This document shows, in pieces, positions 11,821-24,805 of a stretch of DNA of 64,000 nucleotides. The number at the start of each line of letters is the position of its first letter. The stretch's first letter is position 1. Under the pieces are notes generated by a model. It searched no databases, was not told where the DNA came from, and saw nothing but the letters and a program-made list of their open reading frames with translations. The position numbers and the translations under genes were made by a program. Origin of the DNA: Neurospora tetrasperma FGSC 2508 (Eukaryota; Ascomycota; Sordariomycetes; Sordariales; Sordariaceae); the NCBI RefSeq assembly GCF_000213175.1, contig NW_009799179.1:4238858-4302857 (forward strand). Direction: 5' to 3'.

Positions 11821-14800
11821 TGTGGCATATAGTCGGTTGGAGCACGAGACGGGTGGGTTGACGAAAGGTGAAGGACGGAAAAGTGGTGGTGAGAAAGGCG
11901 CAAGTGTTGCCGGGTCAAGTGGAATTATTTCAATCGGCAACGGCACCACTTTCTGGGGAAGGTCTGGGGTTTCTGATCGGTCTGGGGTTCCGTCCCGCCG
12001 TTGGCTCGGCGATGAAATGCCTGTCGTGAGAAGTGCGGCAGCCGTGCAAGTGCCCTGCGCTGTGCTATGGGCTCGAGGATAGCAGATCCAGCAGGTCTAG
12101 CAGCTGCAGATGAGGCGGCTGGGAACAACAATGAGAAGGCTTCGATTTTCCGATGGTGAGGAGCCTGGGAGCACAATCGATTGGTCTTTGGTCAATTGAA
12201 CTGGCCGGAGAAATCAATTGTCGTAATTCTGATGAAGGGAATCGCAAGAGGACATGGGGATGCGGGCGGGATATGTGAAGCAAGTTCTTAAATACCATCA
12301 AGAAAGAATTCGAGGTTTGGGTGGGTGGAATAGCTCCCGTTGAGGTCGGCTTGTTCCACGAGGCCTGTGCGGAGCTAGGTACCTAGCTCAGGGCGATGAT
12401 ATTGGTTGGATTGGATGTCCGCGCAGTTGACCGGAACCTTGAAGGGCGGCGCCGCTCAGTTGCAAGAAATACGCCCTGGCGGGACGGGACTGGGCAAGGA
12501 GGAAGCTAGGTAAATTGCTAGTGTAGTATGGACATACCAGGTGTCGGGCGAGTCGAGGCGGTCGATCTTGGCACTCAGGTACTTCCACTTCTCCTAATGA
12601 CAGGCAGTGACTGAGTTGTGCGAAGTTGATGCCATTCACAGTACATGTGACGATGAAGCAACAATACTTCGTTAGCAGCAAAGAACTTACTTGTTCGCGT
12701 CCCAGGCAGGGTTGAACTTGTCGAAGAGTGCTTTAATTAGGTGAATAACGTGAGACCTGCCACCTCCTACCACCTACATCTACGTGTGAAAGAGAAGAGG
12801 TGAAGAAGGACGGGAACCTTCCCTCCATGTGATCTGAGTGCAGCAGCTGCATTGCACTTGCCCGACAGTTGGCGCTGGCAACCCGCCTTGATGTGCAAGG
12901 CCCACCTTGCAACGATCCCTTTCACTTTGCGGGAACTGAAAGAGCCCAGGTGCCCGCACTGGCGGTCATCGAACAAATCGACCAGCTCCCAACCACAAAA
13001 ACCTGGAACCGTGTTCTGCCCGCTCCTCCACCTACCTCGCTCCTGCATGCCTCAACTACCAAGTCTCAGCAGCCACTCTACTTATACACAAGACTCCTGT
13101 CGACAGCCACTCTTCACGCCCAGCCAATCAAATGGAGATTGCCTCTTCCCGGAGCCGGGACATTGATCCCGAACCGTGACACTGCCATGAACGGGAGGCA
13201 AGACCTGAGCGGATGATACATCGACCAAATTTCCAGAATAAACACACCAAGGATCGGGACCAGAGTTCTGGGTGTTCAGTCGATCTTGTCTCCTAAAGTG
13301 ACACCATATCGCGACCTCCCAAAGTCCAACCAACCAAGTGAACACAACCATGAGCTGAATGACCCAAATCTGGAAAGAACAAGAGTTTCGCTTACAGTTT
13401 CCAGTTGATTCTTCAACTGGTTGAGCTGGGCTTACCGCGTCTGCCCCCCCCCCCCCCCCCTCTTCCCTTCTTCTCTCTCTCTCTCCCCCCTCTCTCTCTA
13501 ATCTGGATATGTTATTGAATCGAGCTTCATTTGACGGCAGACAATGGACAGCAGCGCTTCTCGGAAGCTTGCCCTGAGATCCACAAAGTCGGCGCGACAA
13601 CCAACTTGCGACACCGGCACAATCGCATCTGTTCCCCATTCTCCTGGTTGTGGAGAGTTCAAATATGAGCACCCCGATGGACTATACTCTCGGGTTGAGG
13701 ATGACAGTGGTTCCGAGTCCGAAGGTTGAGCCAGATTTGCACCCGAATCTTTTGGTAACTCTGCGTTTCCATCAGTCAGCACAGCCTGTTTTCTCCTCGA
13801 CATCCCAACAACTTTTTCCTAACACTCCTAGGTAATCCACCAAAGGATTACTAAATGAAACAACTTGGAAAAGACCGTGCAACCATAACGACCCAAGCTA
13901 GTGCTTTACAGAAAGCCACAAAGCCCCCACCAGCAACGACAATGGACAAGACGGTGATGATGGTGAGGGGAAGACTGAAAAAGAGTTACCGGCAAAGCAA
14001 AGAGGTCATCAAGCCATCGGCTTACCACTTTACCGCCTTCACTCTATGGAGGCTGCTCGGTTGTTCAGTTACGGCCCCTGACACACACCTCTGACGTAGC
14101 GTTGTGGTGTCTTTATGCTTTCACAGCTCGAGTCAACATTGTTTGAGCTGGTGTACAAGCACATCCCCAACTTTCCGAGTCTCATCGACTTGGCCTTGAC
14201 ATTCATATGTTTGGTTGCAGAGGCCATCTTCCAGGATGGCCGTCTTACTTCGAAACCAATCTTGCATGCTGTCTTACTTGATGGCTTCCCCAAGGTGCTG
14301 CGGTAATCAAATTTCCCGGCTTGTTTAGGTTCAACACTGCGAATAGATTTCCCAAAGATCATGATCCAAGCAGCTTGGCCCAGCTCAAAGCTGGTGCCGA
14401 AATCTGTACAGCTGAGAGCCAATGCGTGGGGATTCACAAGGGCCGTCGGGATCGGTTTTGTACTTCTCCCTGAGCCGTGCATTATTTGATTGGTTTTCGT
14501 GTGGACGCCACGACCGATGCCGAACGGGTCTGATGAGTTCAGGTTGTTGGTCATGGAGACTTTTGGCGCATTGAATGTCTTTCGCGCCTATTCGAGAAAT
14601 TGGCGATGGTTGCGGCAGTTGTCGTGTGCGAACACCCAGAAGTCCGAAGCTCAGGCAAATGTGAAATTTGGGTGAAAGAGGACGAAAAAAAAAAAAAAAA
14701 AAGAGAAGAAGAAAAGGAAACTTTACACACGGATATCACAACAGTCTTTGATCACGAGAACGTCTCAGGCGCTGTCGCACAGCTCTTCTAGTCAATAGCT

Positions 14801-15528
14801 CGGTCATTACGTGTTGACGAAGGTTCAGCAATGACAACTTCGTATCTTGACGGTTTCAGAGGCTGTTGCACATAGAAGCTGAAAACGCCGACTTTATGGA
14901 CAACCTGGGCAATAAAGAGGCGAGTTGCCGGATATCCGCCAAGCCAAAATTCAGGATGACGATGTCAAGTTCGCATCGTTGCAGAATGGCGTATCGCAGC
15001 GGTACGTACATAGCCGATCGGGCTATGTATTACTAAGATCAAGCGTTGTAGCATTTTCCGGTGCTTGAGGCTTACCAGGTGTCTTTTATCCCGACAGCAA
15101 CACCTGTACATGTAGTGCACATAGTACGGCTGCATATCACTTCCAGTTTGCCCCTGGGCCCTTTCCATATCTCGGACAGTACACTAAATCGATTCAAGCT
15201 GAAATCCGGGGCGGCTTGCTCCCCGAGTGAGTCACATCAGATATTTCTCCTGCCTTTCTAGGTGTAGAGGCAGGTTCGAGTCGATACCAAGCTTGGCAAT
15301 CCGTCCTCCTATCAACGTTGCGTTGAAGGCATGACGGGACGTACGGCGTACCTAGCAGCATCTACTATGCAGTATATGCATGCAGTATGGAGTATGCGGT
15401 GTACCTACTGCGTACAACCACTACATACATGTAGGAGTAAAGGTGGTTTGAATCGATGGGGTATAGTGCCGGCTGTCAGACTGTATGCAAGTGCATGAGA
15501 ATGTGAGCAGTCTGTCCGTTATCTCACC
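11821..15528. other. Gene-poor intergenic stretch before the assembly gap
   Basis: About 3.7 kb with no supportable protein gene. The longest open frames (196 aa at 13082-13672 and 161 aa at 14069-14554, both minus) have no recognisable motifs and cross simple-sequence tracts. Contents I can name: a 17-nt poly-C at 13444-13460 followed by a CT-rich tract to about 13500, and an 18-nt poly-A at 14685-14702. Short TATGCAGTA-like direct repeats lie at 15360-15440 (for example atgcatgcagtatggagtat). A non-coding transcript cannot be excluded. Confidence 0.5.
13444..13500 (+). repeat. Poly-C tract followed by CT-rich simple repeat
   Basis: Seventeen consecutive C, then a C/T-only stretch of mixed CT dinucleotides and C runs. 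Seen directly. Its length in the assembly may be unreliable. Confidence 0.9.
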
Positions 15529-16362
15529 NNNNNNNNNNNNNNNNNNNNNNNNNNNNNNNNNNNNNNNNNNNNNNNNNNNNNNNNNNNNNNNNNNNNNNNN
15601 NNNNNNNNNNNNNNNNNNNNNNNNNNNNNNNNNNNNNNNNNNNNNNNNNNNNNNNNNNNNNNNNNNNNNNNNNNNNNNNNNNNNNNNNNNNNNNNNNNNN
15701 NNNNNNNNNNNNNNNNNNNNNNNNNNNNNNNNNNNNNNNNNNNNNNNNNNNNNNNNNNNNNNNNNNNNNNNNNNNNNNNNNNNNNNNNNNNNNNNNNNNN
15801 NNNNNNNNNNNNNNNNNNNNNNNNNNNNNNNNNNNNNNNNNNNNNNNNNNNNNNNNNNNNNNNNNNNNNNNNNNNNNNNNNNNNNNNNNNNNNNNNNNNN
15901 NNNNNNNNNNNNNNNNNNNNNNNNNNNNNNNNNNNNNNNNNNNNNNNNNNNNNNNNNNNNNNNNNNNNNNNNNNNNNNNNNNNNNNNNNNNNNNNNNNNN
16001 NNNNNNNNNNNNNNNNNNNNNNNNNNNNNNNNNNNNNNNNNNNNNNNNNNNNNNNNNNNNNNNNNNNNNNNNNNNNNNNNNNNNNNNNNNNNNNNNNNNN
16101 NNNNNNNNNNNNNNNNNNNNNNNNNNNNNNNNNNNNNNNNNNNNNNNNNNNNNNNNNNNNNNNNNNNNNNNNNNNNNNNNNNNNNNNNNNNNNNNNNNNN
16201 NNNNNNNNNNNNNNNNNNNNNNNNNNNNNNNNNNNNNNNNNNNNNNNNNNNNNNNNNNNNNNNNNNNNNNNNNNNNNNNNNNNNNNNNNNNNNNNNNNNN
16301 NNNNNNNNNNNNNNNNNNNNNNNNNNNNNNNNNNNNNNNNNNNNNNNNNNNNNNNNNNNNNN
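15529..16362. other. Assembly gap (N run)
   Basis: 834 unresolved bases. Open frames reported through it are artefacts of N. It abuts a 25-nt poly-C tract at 16363-16387, which probably caused the assembly break. Confidence 0.99.
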
Positions 16363-16387
16363 CCCCCCCCCCCCCCCCCCCCCCCCC
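16363..16387 (+). repeat. Poly-C tract at gap edge
   Basis: Twenty-five consecutive C directly after the N run. It could be genuine or an end-of-contig artefact. Confidence 0.9.
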
Positions 16388-17263
16388 TTCAGCCCAGGCT
16401 CTCGACAAGTTCGCCATGTGAGTCAAGACAACAATCTCTTTTCCATCTCCCACCCGAACGGCGACGGATGAACCCAATGCTGTTGGCTACCGTTGCACGA
16501 TCATCTTACATCCAGCACACTGCGGGGTTCGTTGCATTCAGAACGGAAGGGTGTGTCTCGATATGTCCAAAAGACCCTTATGCTGACAGGACGCCAGCCA
16601 ACTCCTGTCTGATGAACGTACAAAAGTCGGGGTTCTTGAGTTTGTGCATACCTTAGGTGCTTAGTTAGCTTTGTATCGATGGGTTAGCGCTTGTGTGGCG
16701 TTAGCTGTCTTTGCTGGCTTACACAAGCAGACGGCAACCTCAAAACCCGAATCCTCCGGCCTTCTGGGTCTGGGTGGAACCCCTGTATTATTGATAAGTA
16801 GCAGATTGGGCCAATCGAGGAGCGTCAATTGGAGGATTGGCCGCTTTCAACTTTTTTTTTAACCACACCCCTCCCTCGTCAGAGAGGTGTCCGTCTAGAT
16901 AGGCAAGAAGTATCTAAGTAGCTGACCGCCCTCTTTTTCTTTTTTTTCTTGGTGTTTTTTGAGTATCCTCTTCTCCCTTTCTGTGTTCTTTTTCGTTTCC
17001 TTTCCTCCCCTTACCCAGCTCTGGTGGATGGTTGAGAATACCTCAACGCTGAGCTCAGGTCCCAACCCTCCTTCCTTCGCCAACATCTTGCCAGTCTGGT
17101 TGTCGGTTCTTCTTTCTCCCCGACAACAAAGAAAGCGAGGGGCGCTGGCGCGAGACACAACGCGCTCGAGATCCGGTCAAAAAGCCTGTTGACCGTGTCG
17201 CCAACCAGACGCGTTACCGAAGTTTGGCGTGATCTTGTACAAGGCCACAAGATCTAAGTGGCC
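16388..17263. promoter_or_regulatory. Upstream region of the ABC transporter
   Basis: About 880 bp between the gap and the transporter start. It contains a marked pyrimidine-rich tract around 16930-17010, typical of fungal promoters and 5' leaders. No gene is supported. Confidence 0.4.
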
Positions 17264-20200
17264 ATGTCACGCAATGAATCCCGTTTTGCAGCGGTCGTGA
17301 CCGGCCTTGCCCTCGTTGGCCTCGGCTCCTTGCCTGCTGTGTCCGGGTTCGTCCAACGATTTAGAAAGCGCGAGGCACGACAAGAAGTCCTCTATGAAGA
17401 TGCCGACGGAAAGGCGACCGTCGAGTCGCAAAGAGCCTACTCGGCCAAGATCCCAAAGACGGTGATCTTGCTCTCTGCCGCCGCTGGTCTTGCCCTCTCT
17501 ATCGCCATTGCACTGTTGTCGACAAGTAAAAAGGCCAGTTCGGTGAACGACTGGCTGTCTATTGGAGCATGGGTACAGTCTTATCCTTCCTGATTTTGTT
17601 TAGTTTTTTTTTGCCCAAGATAGCTGACTTTGGGTTGTAGGCCCTACTACTGTTCCAGGCTATCACAATAGCCTCTTGCAGAAAGTCGGTGCAGGCCTTT
17701 GATCTCGGCATTTACGCGTTTTTGTCCTCCGCAGTGCTGAGTGCCATTCTGTTTATCCAGGGTGCTGATGCTTCAGAATCTCTCTGGGATCACAATCGCA
17801 CCCTGTTTGTCCTCCGTGCCGTCGAGCTGGCACTGGCCGGAACCCTTGCGGTTTCCAGTTTGTCCATTCCAAGGAGACCCGACGTCTATATCGATGGAGA
17901 GCCGGTTGATAGGATGTATACCGTGTCAGCTATCAGCCGCTTTACATATGCCTGGCCCAGCAAGCTCCTGGATCTTGCTGTTAAAAAGAAAGATCTCGAC
18001 TTGACCGACCTCAACAGGCCTGATCATTTTTGCCGAGCTGCAGACACTTCAGCCGATTGGAAGCGACGCAACTACCGCCATAACCTTTGGCTGTCCGTGA
18101 TTCTTGCCCACAAGAAGGCGTTCTCATTGCAGTGGGCTTTGACGCTCTGCACGGCCTTTTTAAACTTCTCCCCCCAGTGGGTGATTCTGCAACTCTTGCG
18201 TATCTTGGAGAATCCCCAGGTTGGCAGCAGCTACGGGTTCGGTGTCTGGTACTGGGTTTTCTTCCTCGGCGTGGCCATGATTGCCCAGTCATGGGTGGAA
18301 GCCTATGTGTTCTGGCTTTCGTGGTCTGAACTTGCCATCCCCATTCGCGCTCAACTCTCTGCACTCATCTTTGAAAAGTCAATGCGGAAGAAGGACGTCA
18401 AGGGTGCCGGAAAGGCCAAGGAAAAGGAGAAGACCACTGAGTCAGGCGAGCCTCCTGTCGTTGGGCCAACAGGAGAGGGAACACCAGCCGATGCGCCGCC
18501 AGCCGAGCCAGAGGCCGAGGCCGAGGATGATTCTGATGAGCTTAAGAAGGGCAAGCAGAACACGGTGAATCTGATTGGCGTTGATGCGAAGCGTGTCTCG
18601 GATTTTTCTACCTACCAAAACATGTTCCCTGGCAGTCTCTTCAAGCTCATTGTTTCACTGACCTTCTTAACCCACCTCCTGGGCTGGAAGGCTCTTCTGG
18701 CGGGCTTCTCCGCCATGCTTGCCATTATGCCAGTGAACGTCCACTTCTCCAAGAAATATGCCGCCGCTCAGGATAAACTGATGAAGGTCAGAGACGAGAA
18801 GATGGCGGTCGTTACCGAAGCCCTCCAGGGTATCAGACAGATCAAGTTCTCTGCTCTGGAGCCAGAGTGGGAAGGCAAGATTGGCTCAGTCCGAGACAGG
18901 GAACTTGGTGCGGTCTGGAGTGTGTTCATGGCCGACACAGCCCTCCTTGCCTGTTGGGTCACGAGTCCTATCTTGCTTTCGGCTATATCTTTGGCTGTCT
19001 ACGCCGCTTTGAACGGTGTGCTTACACCATCTGTTGCCTTTGTCAGTCTTGGTGTCTTTAGAGGTCTCGAAGTGACGCTGTCGGTGATTCCTGAGCTTAC
19101 AACTGATCTGCTGGATGCGTGGATTTCGATCAAGCGTATGCAGGAATATCTGGACTCTTCCGAGGTGACGGTCGTCTCGGAGGATGCTGAAGAGGTCTCG
19201 TTCCAAAACGCTTCCATTGCCTGGCCTTCGGATGAGGATATCAAAGAGGAGGACAGATTCGTCCTTCGCAATATCAGTGTCACATTCCCGAAAGGGGAGC
19301 TATCGGTCATCTCCGGCAAAACAGGAACAGGAAAGAGCTTAATGCTGTCCGCTATTCTTGGCGAGGTTGATGTCCTTGAGGGCAAATTGTTTATACCCAA
19401 GGCCCCTTCACTGGCTGATCGCCACGATGACAAGGCCAACAAGGACAACTGGATCATCCCTTCGGCCATCGCCTACGTAGCCCAGATTCCCTGGATCGAG
19501 AACGCAACCATCAAGGAGAATATCCTCTTTGGACTGCCTTTTGACGAAGAACGCTACAAGAAGACCATTGAAGTTTGCGCACTGAAAAAGGATTTGCAAA
19601 TGCTCTCCGATGGCGAAAATACGGAAATCGGCCAAAACGGTATCAACCTAAGCGGTGGCCAGAAATGGCGCATCACACTGGCTAGAGCCATCTATTCCCG
19701 CGCCGGTATTCTTGTCCTTGACGATATCTTCTCGGCCGTGGATGCTCACGTCGGCCGCCACATCTTTGACAAGTGCCTTAACGGTGTTCTGGCCACTGGC
19801 CGCACACGAATTCTCGTTACCCACCATGTTGCCCTCTGCGAGCCCAAGACCAAGTACCTCGTGGAGCTTGGTGATGGCCGTGTGTTGGAGGCCGGTTCGG
19901 TTGACAAGCTGCGCGAAGCAGGGACTTTGGACCAGATCAAGCGTCTTGAAGAATCTCCCGAGGAAATTGAAGCCGACGAACAAGCCGACACTGCTGTGAA
20001 TTCGGATGATTCTGTTGATGGCGATGGACAACAGGCCGAGGCAGATGCTAACGCTTTGAAGAAGGTCAACTCTAAGACTGCCGCTCGCAAGTTTGTTGAG
20101 GACGAGGGACGCGAGAAGGGAGCTGTCAAAAAGCAGATTTATTACCAATATCTGCTGGCCAGTGGAGGTTGGAGTTACTGGACCATCGCTCTCATGATTT

Positions 20201-22125
20201 TCGTTGTCGTCCAGGCGTTCAGTATTGGGCGATCATGGTGGCTCAAAATTTGGACAGCGGATTCCGATGAGCAAGCTTTTGACAGTCAGCATTTCCCCAG
20301 TGGTACGATCGAGCAAGGCTTTGCCTATGGCACCGGCATTCAGCAGACGTCTTTCCACACGATGGCTGCTCCATCCATCACCAGCCATAACAGCCTCACA
20401 TACTACCTCAGCATCTACGTACTTCTGGCCCTCATCTCATCCATCGTCGGTACACTCAAGTTCCTCTACGTCTACATTGGCTCCATCCGCGCAAGCAGGG
20501 GCCTGTTCCAGAAACTTAACTTCACCATCCTTCGCGCCCCCATTCGCTGGCTTGATACCGTTCCTGTCGGGCGCATTTTGAATCGCTTCACGTCAGACTT
20601 TAACATTATCGACTCGCAAATGGCCAACTCGGTCAGCTTTGGTATGAATTCTTTTTTGAACCTGCTTGGTGTCATTGTTGCAGGCCTCTTTGTCTCCCCG
20701 TACATTGTCCTGCTTGCTGGTATCCTGTTGTTCATCTGCCTCTACTATGCGATCCGGTATCTCGACGGCGCTCGTCCGGTGAAGCGGCTGGAAAGCACTA
20801 CCAAGTCACCCGTGTTCGAGCAGTTCGGCTCCGCTCTCTCTGGCGTCGCCACCATTCGCGGTTTCGACAAGTCAGAGGGTTATATCAAGCGCATGTATCG
20901 CAAGGTGGATGAGTATTCCATGGCGACATGGCATCTCTGGCTTTTCAACAGATGGATGGGCTGGAGAATGTCGCTTGTGGGCTCTTTTTTTGCCTCCTTC
21001 GTCGCGATCCTCATTTTGGTCACCCCTGGCATCGACTCGGCTCTGGCTGGCTTCGCACTCGCTTTCGCTCTAGAGTTCTCCAACTGCGTCATGTGGACGA
21101 TTCGTCTGTATGCCAACGTTGAGCTGAACATGAATGCCGCCGAGAGAATTGTTGAGGTAGGTTTTGAACTATTGTCTTCCACCTGACCCCCGCTCTTTTT
21201 ACTAACAAATCCTGTCTAGTACGCCTCCCTTCCTACCGAGTCCCTCGAAGGCATCAGCCCGCCCGCCGCGTGGCCCACCGACGGCCGCATCGAAGTCAAG
21301 GACCTCGTCGTCAGCTACGCCCCCGACCTCCCTCCTGTCCTCAAGGGCGTTAGCTTCAGCATTAACCGCAATGAGCGCATCGGCGTCGTTGGCCGCACCG
21401 GCGCCGGAAAATCCTCGCTCACCCTTGCCCTCTTCCGCTTCATCGAGGCTAGCTCCGGCAGCATTCATATCGATGGCATCGATATCTCCACCATCAAGCT
21501 TCACGACCTGCGCTCTCGCCTGGCCATCATCCCGCAGGACCCCGTCCTCTTCTCCGGCACCGTACGCTCCAACCTCGACCCGTTCAACCACCAGACCGAT
21601 GCCGAGCTGCGCGAGTCCCTCGAGCGCGTTCACCTCGTCGGCGACAGTAATTCCAACTCCGGGAGCGCCACCCCCGCACCAGAGGCCTCATCGTCTTCGG
21701 CCACCGGAGGCATCCAGAACAAGAACACCAACATCTTCCAGAACCTGGATTCCCAGATCTCCGAAGGCGGTCTCAACTTGTCTCAGGGCCAGCGCCAGCT
21801 CCTCTGCCTTGCGCGCGCTATCGTCTCGAGGCCGAGAGTTATGGTCCTGGACGAGGCCACCTCGGCGGTGGATATGCACACGGATGCGTTGATCCAGCGG
21901 TCTATTCGCGAGGAGTTTACTGATGCAACGCTGCTCGTTATCGCTCACCGTTTGAGCACGATTGCTGATTTCGATCGCATTTTGGTGCTGAGCGACGGCA
22001 AGGTTGCCGAGTTTGGGACGCCGAGGGAGCTGTGGGAGAAGGATGGTGGGAGTGGAGTGTTTAGGGGGATGTGTGAAGAGAGTGGTGAGAAGGAGAAGTT
22101 GAAGGATATTGTTTTTGGGAAATAA
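17264..22125 (+). CDS. ABCC-type (MRP / Ybt1-like) multidrug ABC transporter
   Basis: Predicted 1,576 aa, join(17264..17572,17641..21156,21220..22125); introns of 68 and 63 nt. A full-length ABC-C exporter with TMD0-TMD1-NBD1-TMD2-NBD2 layout. Hydrophobic segments before residue about 180 form the TMD0. NBD1 has Walker A GKTGTGKS (about 662-669), signature LSGGQ (about 773) and Walker B ending LDD (about 796-798), with Asp where the catalytic Glu normally sits; this asymmetry is usual in ABCC proteins. NBD2 has GRTGAGKS (about 1333), LSQGQ (about 1462) and canonical [10 protein letters not shown]. An acidic, Pro-rich insertion follows TMD1 helices (around 18400-18550), a Ser/Asn-rich insertion precedes the NBD2 signature (around 21650-21740), and the inter-domain linker is acidic. 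ABCC members export conjugates or toxins at vacuole or plasma membrane; the substrate is unknown. The ATG at 17264 is preceded by an open frame but no better start. Confidence 0.93.
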
Positions 22126-23520
22126 AAAGTCCAGGGGAGGATGGAAGGGAAGGATTTATGGCAACGAACAAACGAACAAAGGAACGGACGAAAACCGTGG
22201 ATGTTGGAATTTGGGAATTGAAAAGTACTGCGCCTGCGGGACATATATCCCTTGAGAGGTTTGAGAGCAGACAGACTCACCGTATTGATATACTGAAAAA
22301 ATAGATACATTGTTTGAGATTTGACGCTTTATGTCTGGACCAGACACTCACAAACTTGCAGTTGTTGTCAGTGAATGAATCGGTCTGCACAATCTAATGC
22401 CGGTTTGTTGATCGCAACTTAGTCCCCATATTGCCCCAAACATCATGAGGACGCATTGAGGTCATTAGGTATGGATAGGATATGCTTCAGAAATAACTGA
22501 TCGGAAACGGACTCATGAATTTTGACATCACATATCTAGGGTAGCAGTTGGGATATCCAGGCGAGCCAAGATAGGTTAGCTCTTGAATATGGAACGACAC
22601 GTATTGATAGGTATGAAAGGCCTACAAGTAGGGAACTTGACCAGAGGTCTCGAGCTGACAAAGAGGCCAAGATTAGACTATATCTGGTGTTGGTAGCCTA
22701 TCTCGATATCAACATCTCGGATAACCTCGACATCGGAAATACAGCCAATTTTCTATCCTGTCCCCAATCTTGATTCCCAAAACACTCATCTTCAACCGGC
22801 GACAAAAAGAAAAGGAAAAAGAAGAGCCACGTCCTGTTACAGAATAATTACTGGTTGCCCATTGTTTGACCAGGACATATTCAACTATACACCGGAAGCG
22901 GTATGCCGAAATGGTGACCGACTCTTTTCTTGATAGTGACCTCATGACCCGCGGTTTTGAGTTGAGAGATAAGTCGGTTCCCATAATAGGCAAGGGACCG
23001 CCGATGTTACAGGGGCTTGCAGGGCAAAGCAAGAAGGTCTAAGAGATAAGATAACGAAGAGGGCGGGGTGGCGGGGTAGCCGTCCCGCTAGCTTCCGCTC
23101 TTTCTCCGCTCTCCGGGGACCGCTACTCGGCACGCCCCGTTGTCACCACTCGCTGGTAGTCGGTCGGATGCGCTGTCTTTTGGCCGACATCACCCCTGGG
23201 CAGGCTAAAGAATGGTCTGGGGAACGGAGGTACGTACTAAACAATGAAAGACCCTGGAGAATCTGGACGGAAAAGGGAGGAGGGATGAGGCGCGGGAGTT
23301 TGTATAATACACTATTCCAGTCTTCAACTCGAAACAAAATTTATGCCTAGTACCTACCGACTTGGTGACGACTACAACACACTAGTGCTCATTCTCTTCT
23401 CAAATTCTCATTATTCAGCATCTTCCACCATCCAGTCATTCTTCACACACACAAAATAGAAGGCATCCCCAACCCCATAACCACTAGGTCACATTCACCA
23501 CCACCACCACCACCACCACC
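22126..23520. other. Intergenic, about 1.4 kb
   Basis: Between two same-strand genes. No coding signal. The last 23 bases before the next ATG are a CAC/ACC triplet repeat (about 23498-23520), giving a strong CACCATGG start context for the cytidine deaminase. Confidence 0.5.
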
Positions 23521-24270
23521 ATGGCGCCCCCAGCACCACCCATCCTCAACGGCCACTCTGAAACCGTCATCGCCCAAACCTGCCAAACCTACAACCTAAC
23601 CCCCTCCGAATTCGCCCAGCTGCGCGACCGCGCCGTAGCCGCCAAGGCCACCTCGTACAGTCCCTACAGCAAGTTCCGGGTCGGCGCCGTTTTGCTGTCC
23701 ACCGGCAAGGTTAACAACGCCGCCGTCACGGGAGAGAGGTCATCATCATCATCAGAGGGAACATACACGCCGGGAGCCAACGTGGAGAACGCCAGCTACC
23801 CCGTGACCACGTGCGCGGAGCGGGTAGCCTTCGGTAGGGCGATTACCGAGGGACACCGCGGGTTCAAGGCGGTGGCAGTGGCGACGGATATTAGCCCGGC
23901 TGCTAGTCCTTGTGGCATGTGTAGGCAGTTGTGAGTTCCCATGATATCCATACAGCTAGCTACGCCCTTTTGGCGTTTCCTCTTTTTCTTTTCTTCTGTT
24001 TGTTTGAGACTGACCGGGCTTTTGCAAATATGCGTATAGTATCCGCGAGTTTTGCGAATTGAGCATGCCTATTCTCATGTTTGATAAAGATGAGAATTTC
24101 AGTGTTTTGCGGCTTGAAGATGTGAGTTATTACCTTTTCGTCCTTGCTTGTCCTTTGACCTTTGGCGTCTCGCGAGAGTTCAAAAGGGGTTTCCTGACAT
24201 TTTTTTTGATACCTAGCTTCTCCCATTGTCGTTTGGCCCTGATCAGATGGGTATTGAGGGCGCTGCTTAA
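23521..24270 (+). CDS. Cytidine deaminase (homotetrameric type)
   Basis: Predicted 181 aa, join(23521..23930,24040..24121,24217..24270); introns of 109 and 95 nt. It deaminates cytidine/deoxycytidine to uridine/deoxyuridine in pyrimidine salvage. The substrate-binding SYSPYSKFRVGA block, the zinc/proton-shuttle site TCAE (Cys98, Glu100) and PCGMCRQ (Cys131, Cys134) give the three-cysteine zinc site of the tetrameric class. Exon 2 provides FIREFCELSMPI and exon 3 the conserved ending LLPLSFGPDQMG, confirming the splicing. Unusual: a roughly 15-20 residue Ser-rich insertion (residues about 67-84) before GANVENASYP, encoded by a TCA triplet run; family members usually have a short turn here. It could be a recent microsatellite expansion or a missed small intron. 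Confidence 0.92.
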
Positions 24271-24805
24271 CTGTTTCCACATGATGGTCTCAGGGAAAGA
24301 CACAGAAGAGTCTCACAATTATGTACCACTTGATCAACTTGGGTGTCAGCAACGGAGCGGAGCGGACAGTTCAGGGAGCCAGGGTCATGTAAACATAGGG
24401 GCAAAGCCCCATGTATTCTTTATCACGCAGTTTCCACTCATATTTGTCGACGTTCCAGCTGAGGAGAATCACGGCATAGTGAGCCCAAAACCTGATTAAC
24501 ACAAATAGTATCAACCCCAGTGCCTGACGTACATTACTTCTATCCGACACGCAGTTTCGCTGTGTGGTCCTTCCAGCCTAGAGTAAGTTACTTGAGTCAG
24601 GAACTTGCCCGGTTAAGAATCACGTCCGTACTATCTTGATGATTTGTCAACCCCAACAAGACAACCGCCATGCGATGAAAGAGAGAGAAACAACATGCAA
24701 TGAATGGACCCAGGAAAAGATCCCACTAAAAAAGGAAACATGACTCCAGACAGCACCACCAGACCCCAATGATCAGACTCATTTCGCCCTTTACCCTAAT
24801 GCCCT
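24271..24805. other. Convergent intergenic spacer
   Basis: Between the stops of the cytidine deaminase (+) and the FYVE-RING gene (-). Nothing further recognised. Confidence 0.5.

Noticed and set aside
13082-13672. 196-aa minus-strand open frame
   Set aside because: It crosses the poly-C and CT-rich tracts, has low-complexity Glu/Arg and Gly runs arising from them, and shows no recognisable domain.
14069-14554. 161-aa minus-strand open frame in the gene desert
   Set aside because: No recognisable motif and no flanking exon that extends it convincingly. Length alone is not enough in moderately GC-rich fungal DNA.
15485-16477. Long open frames on both strands
   Set aside because: They consist of unresolved N bases and have no meaning.
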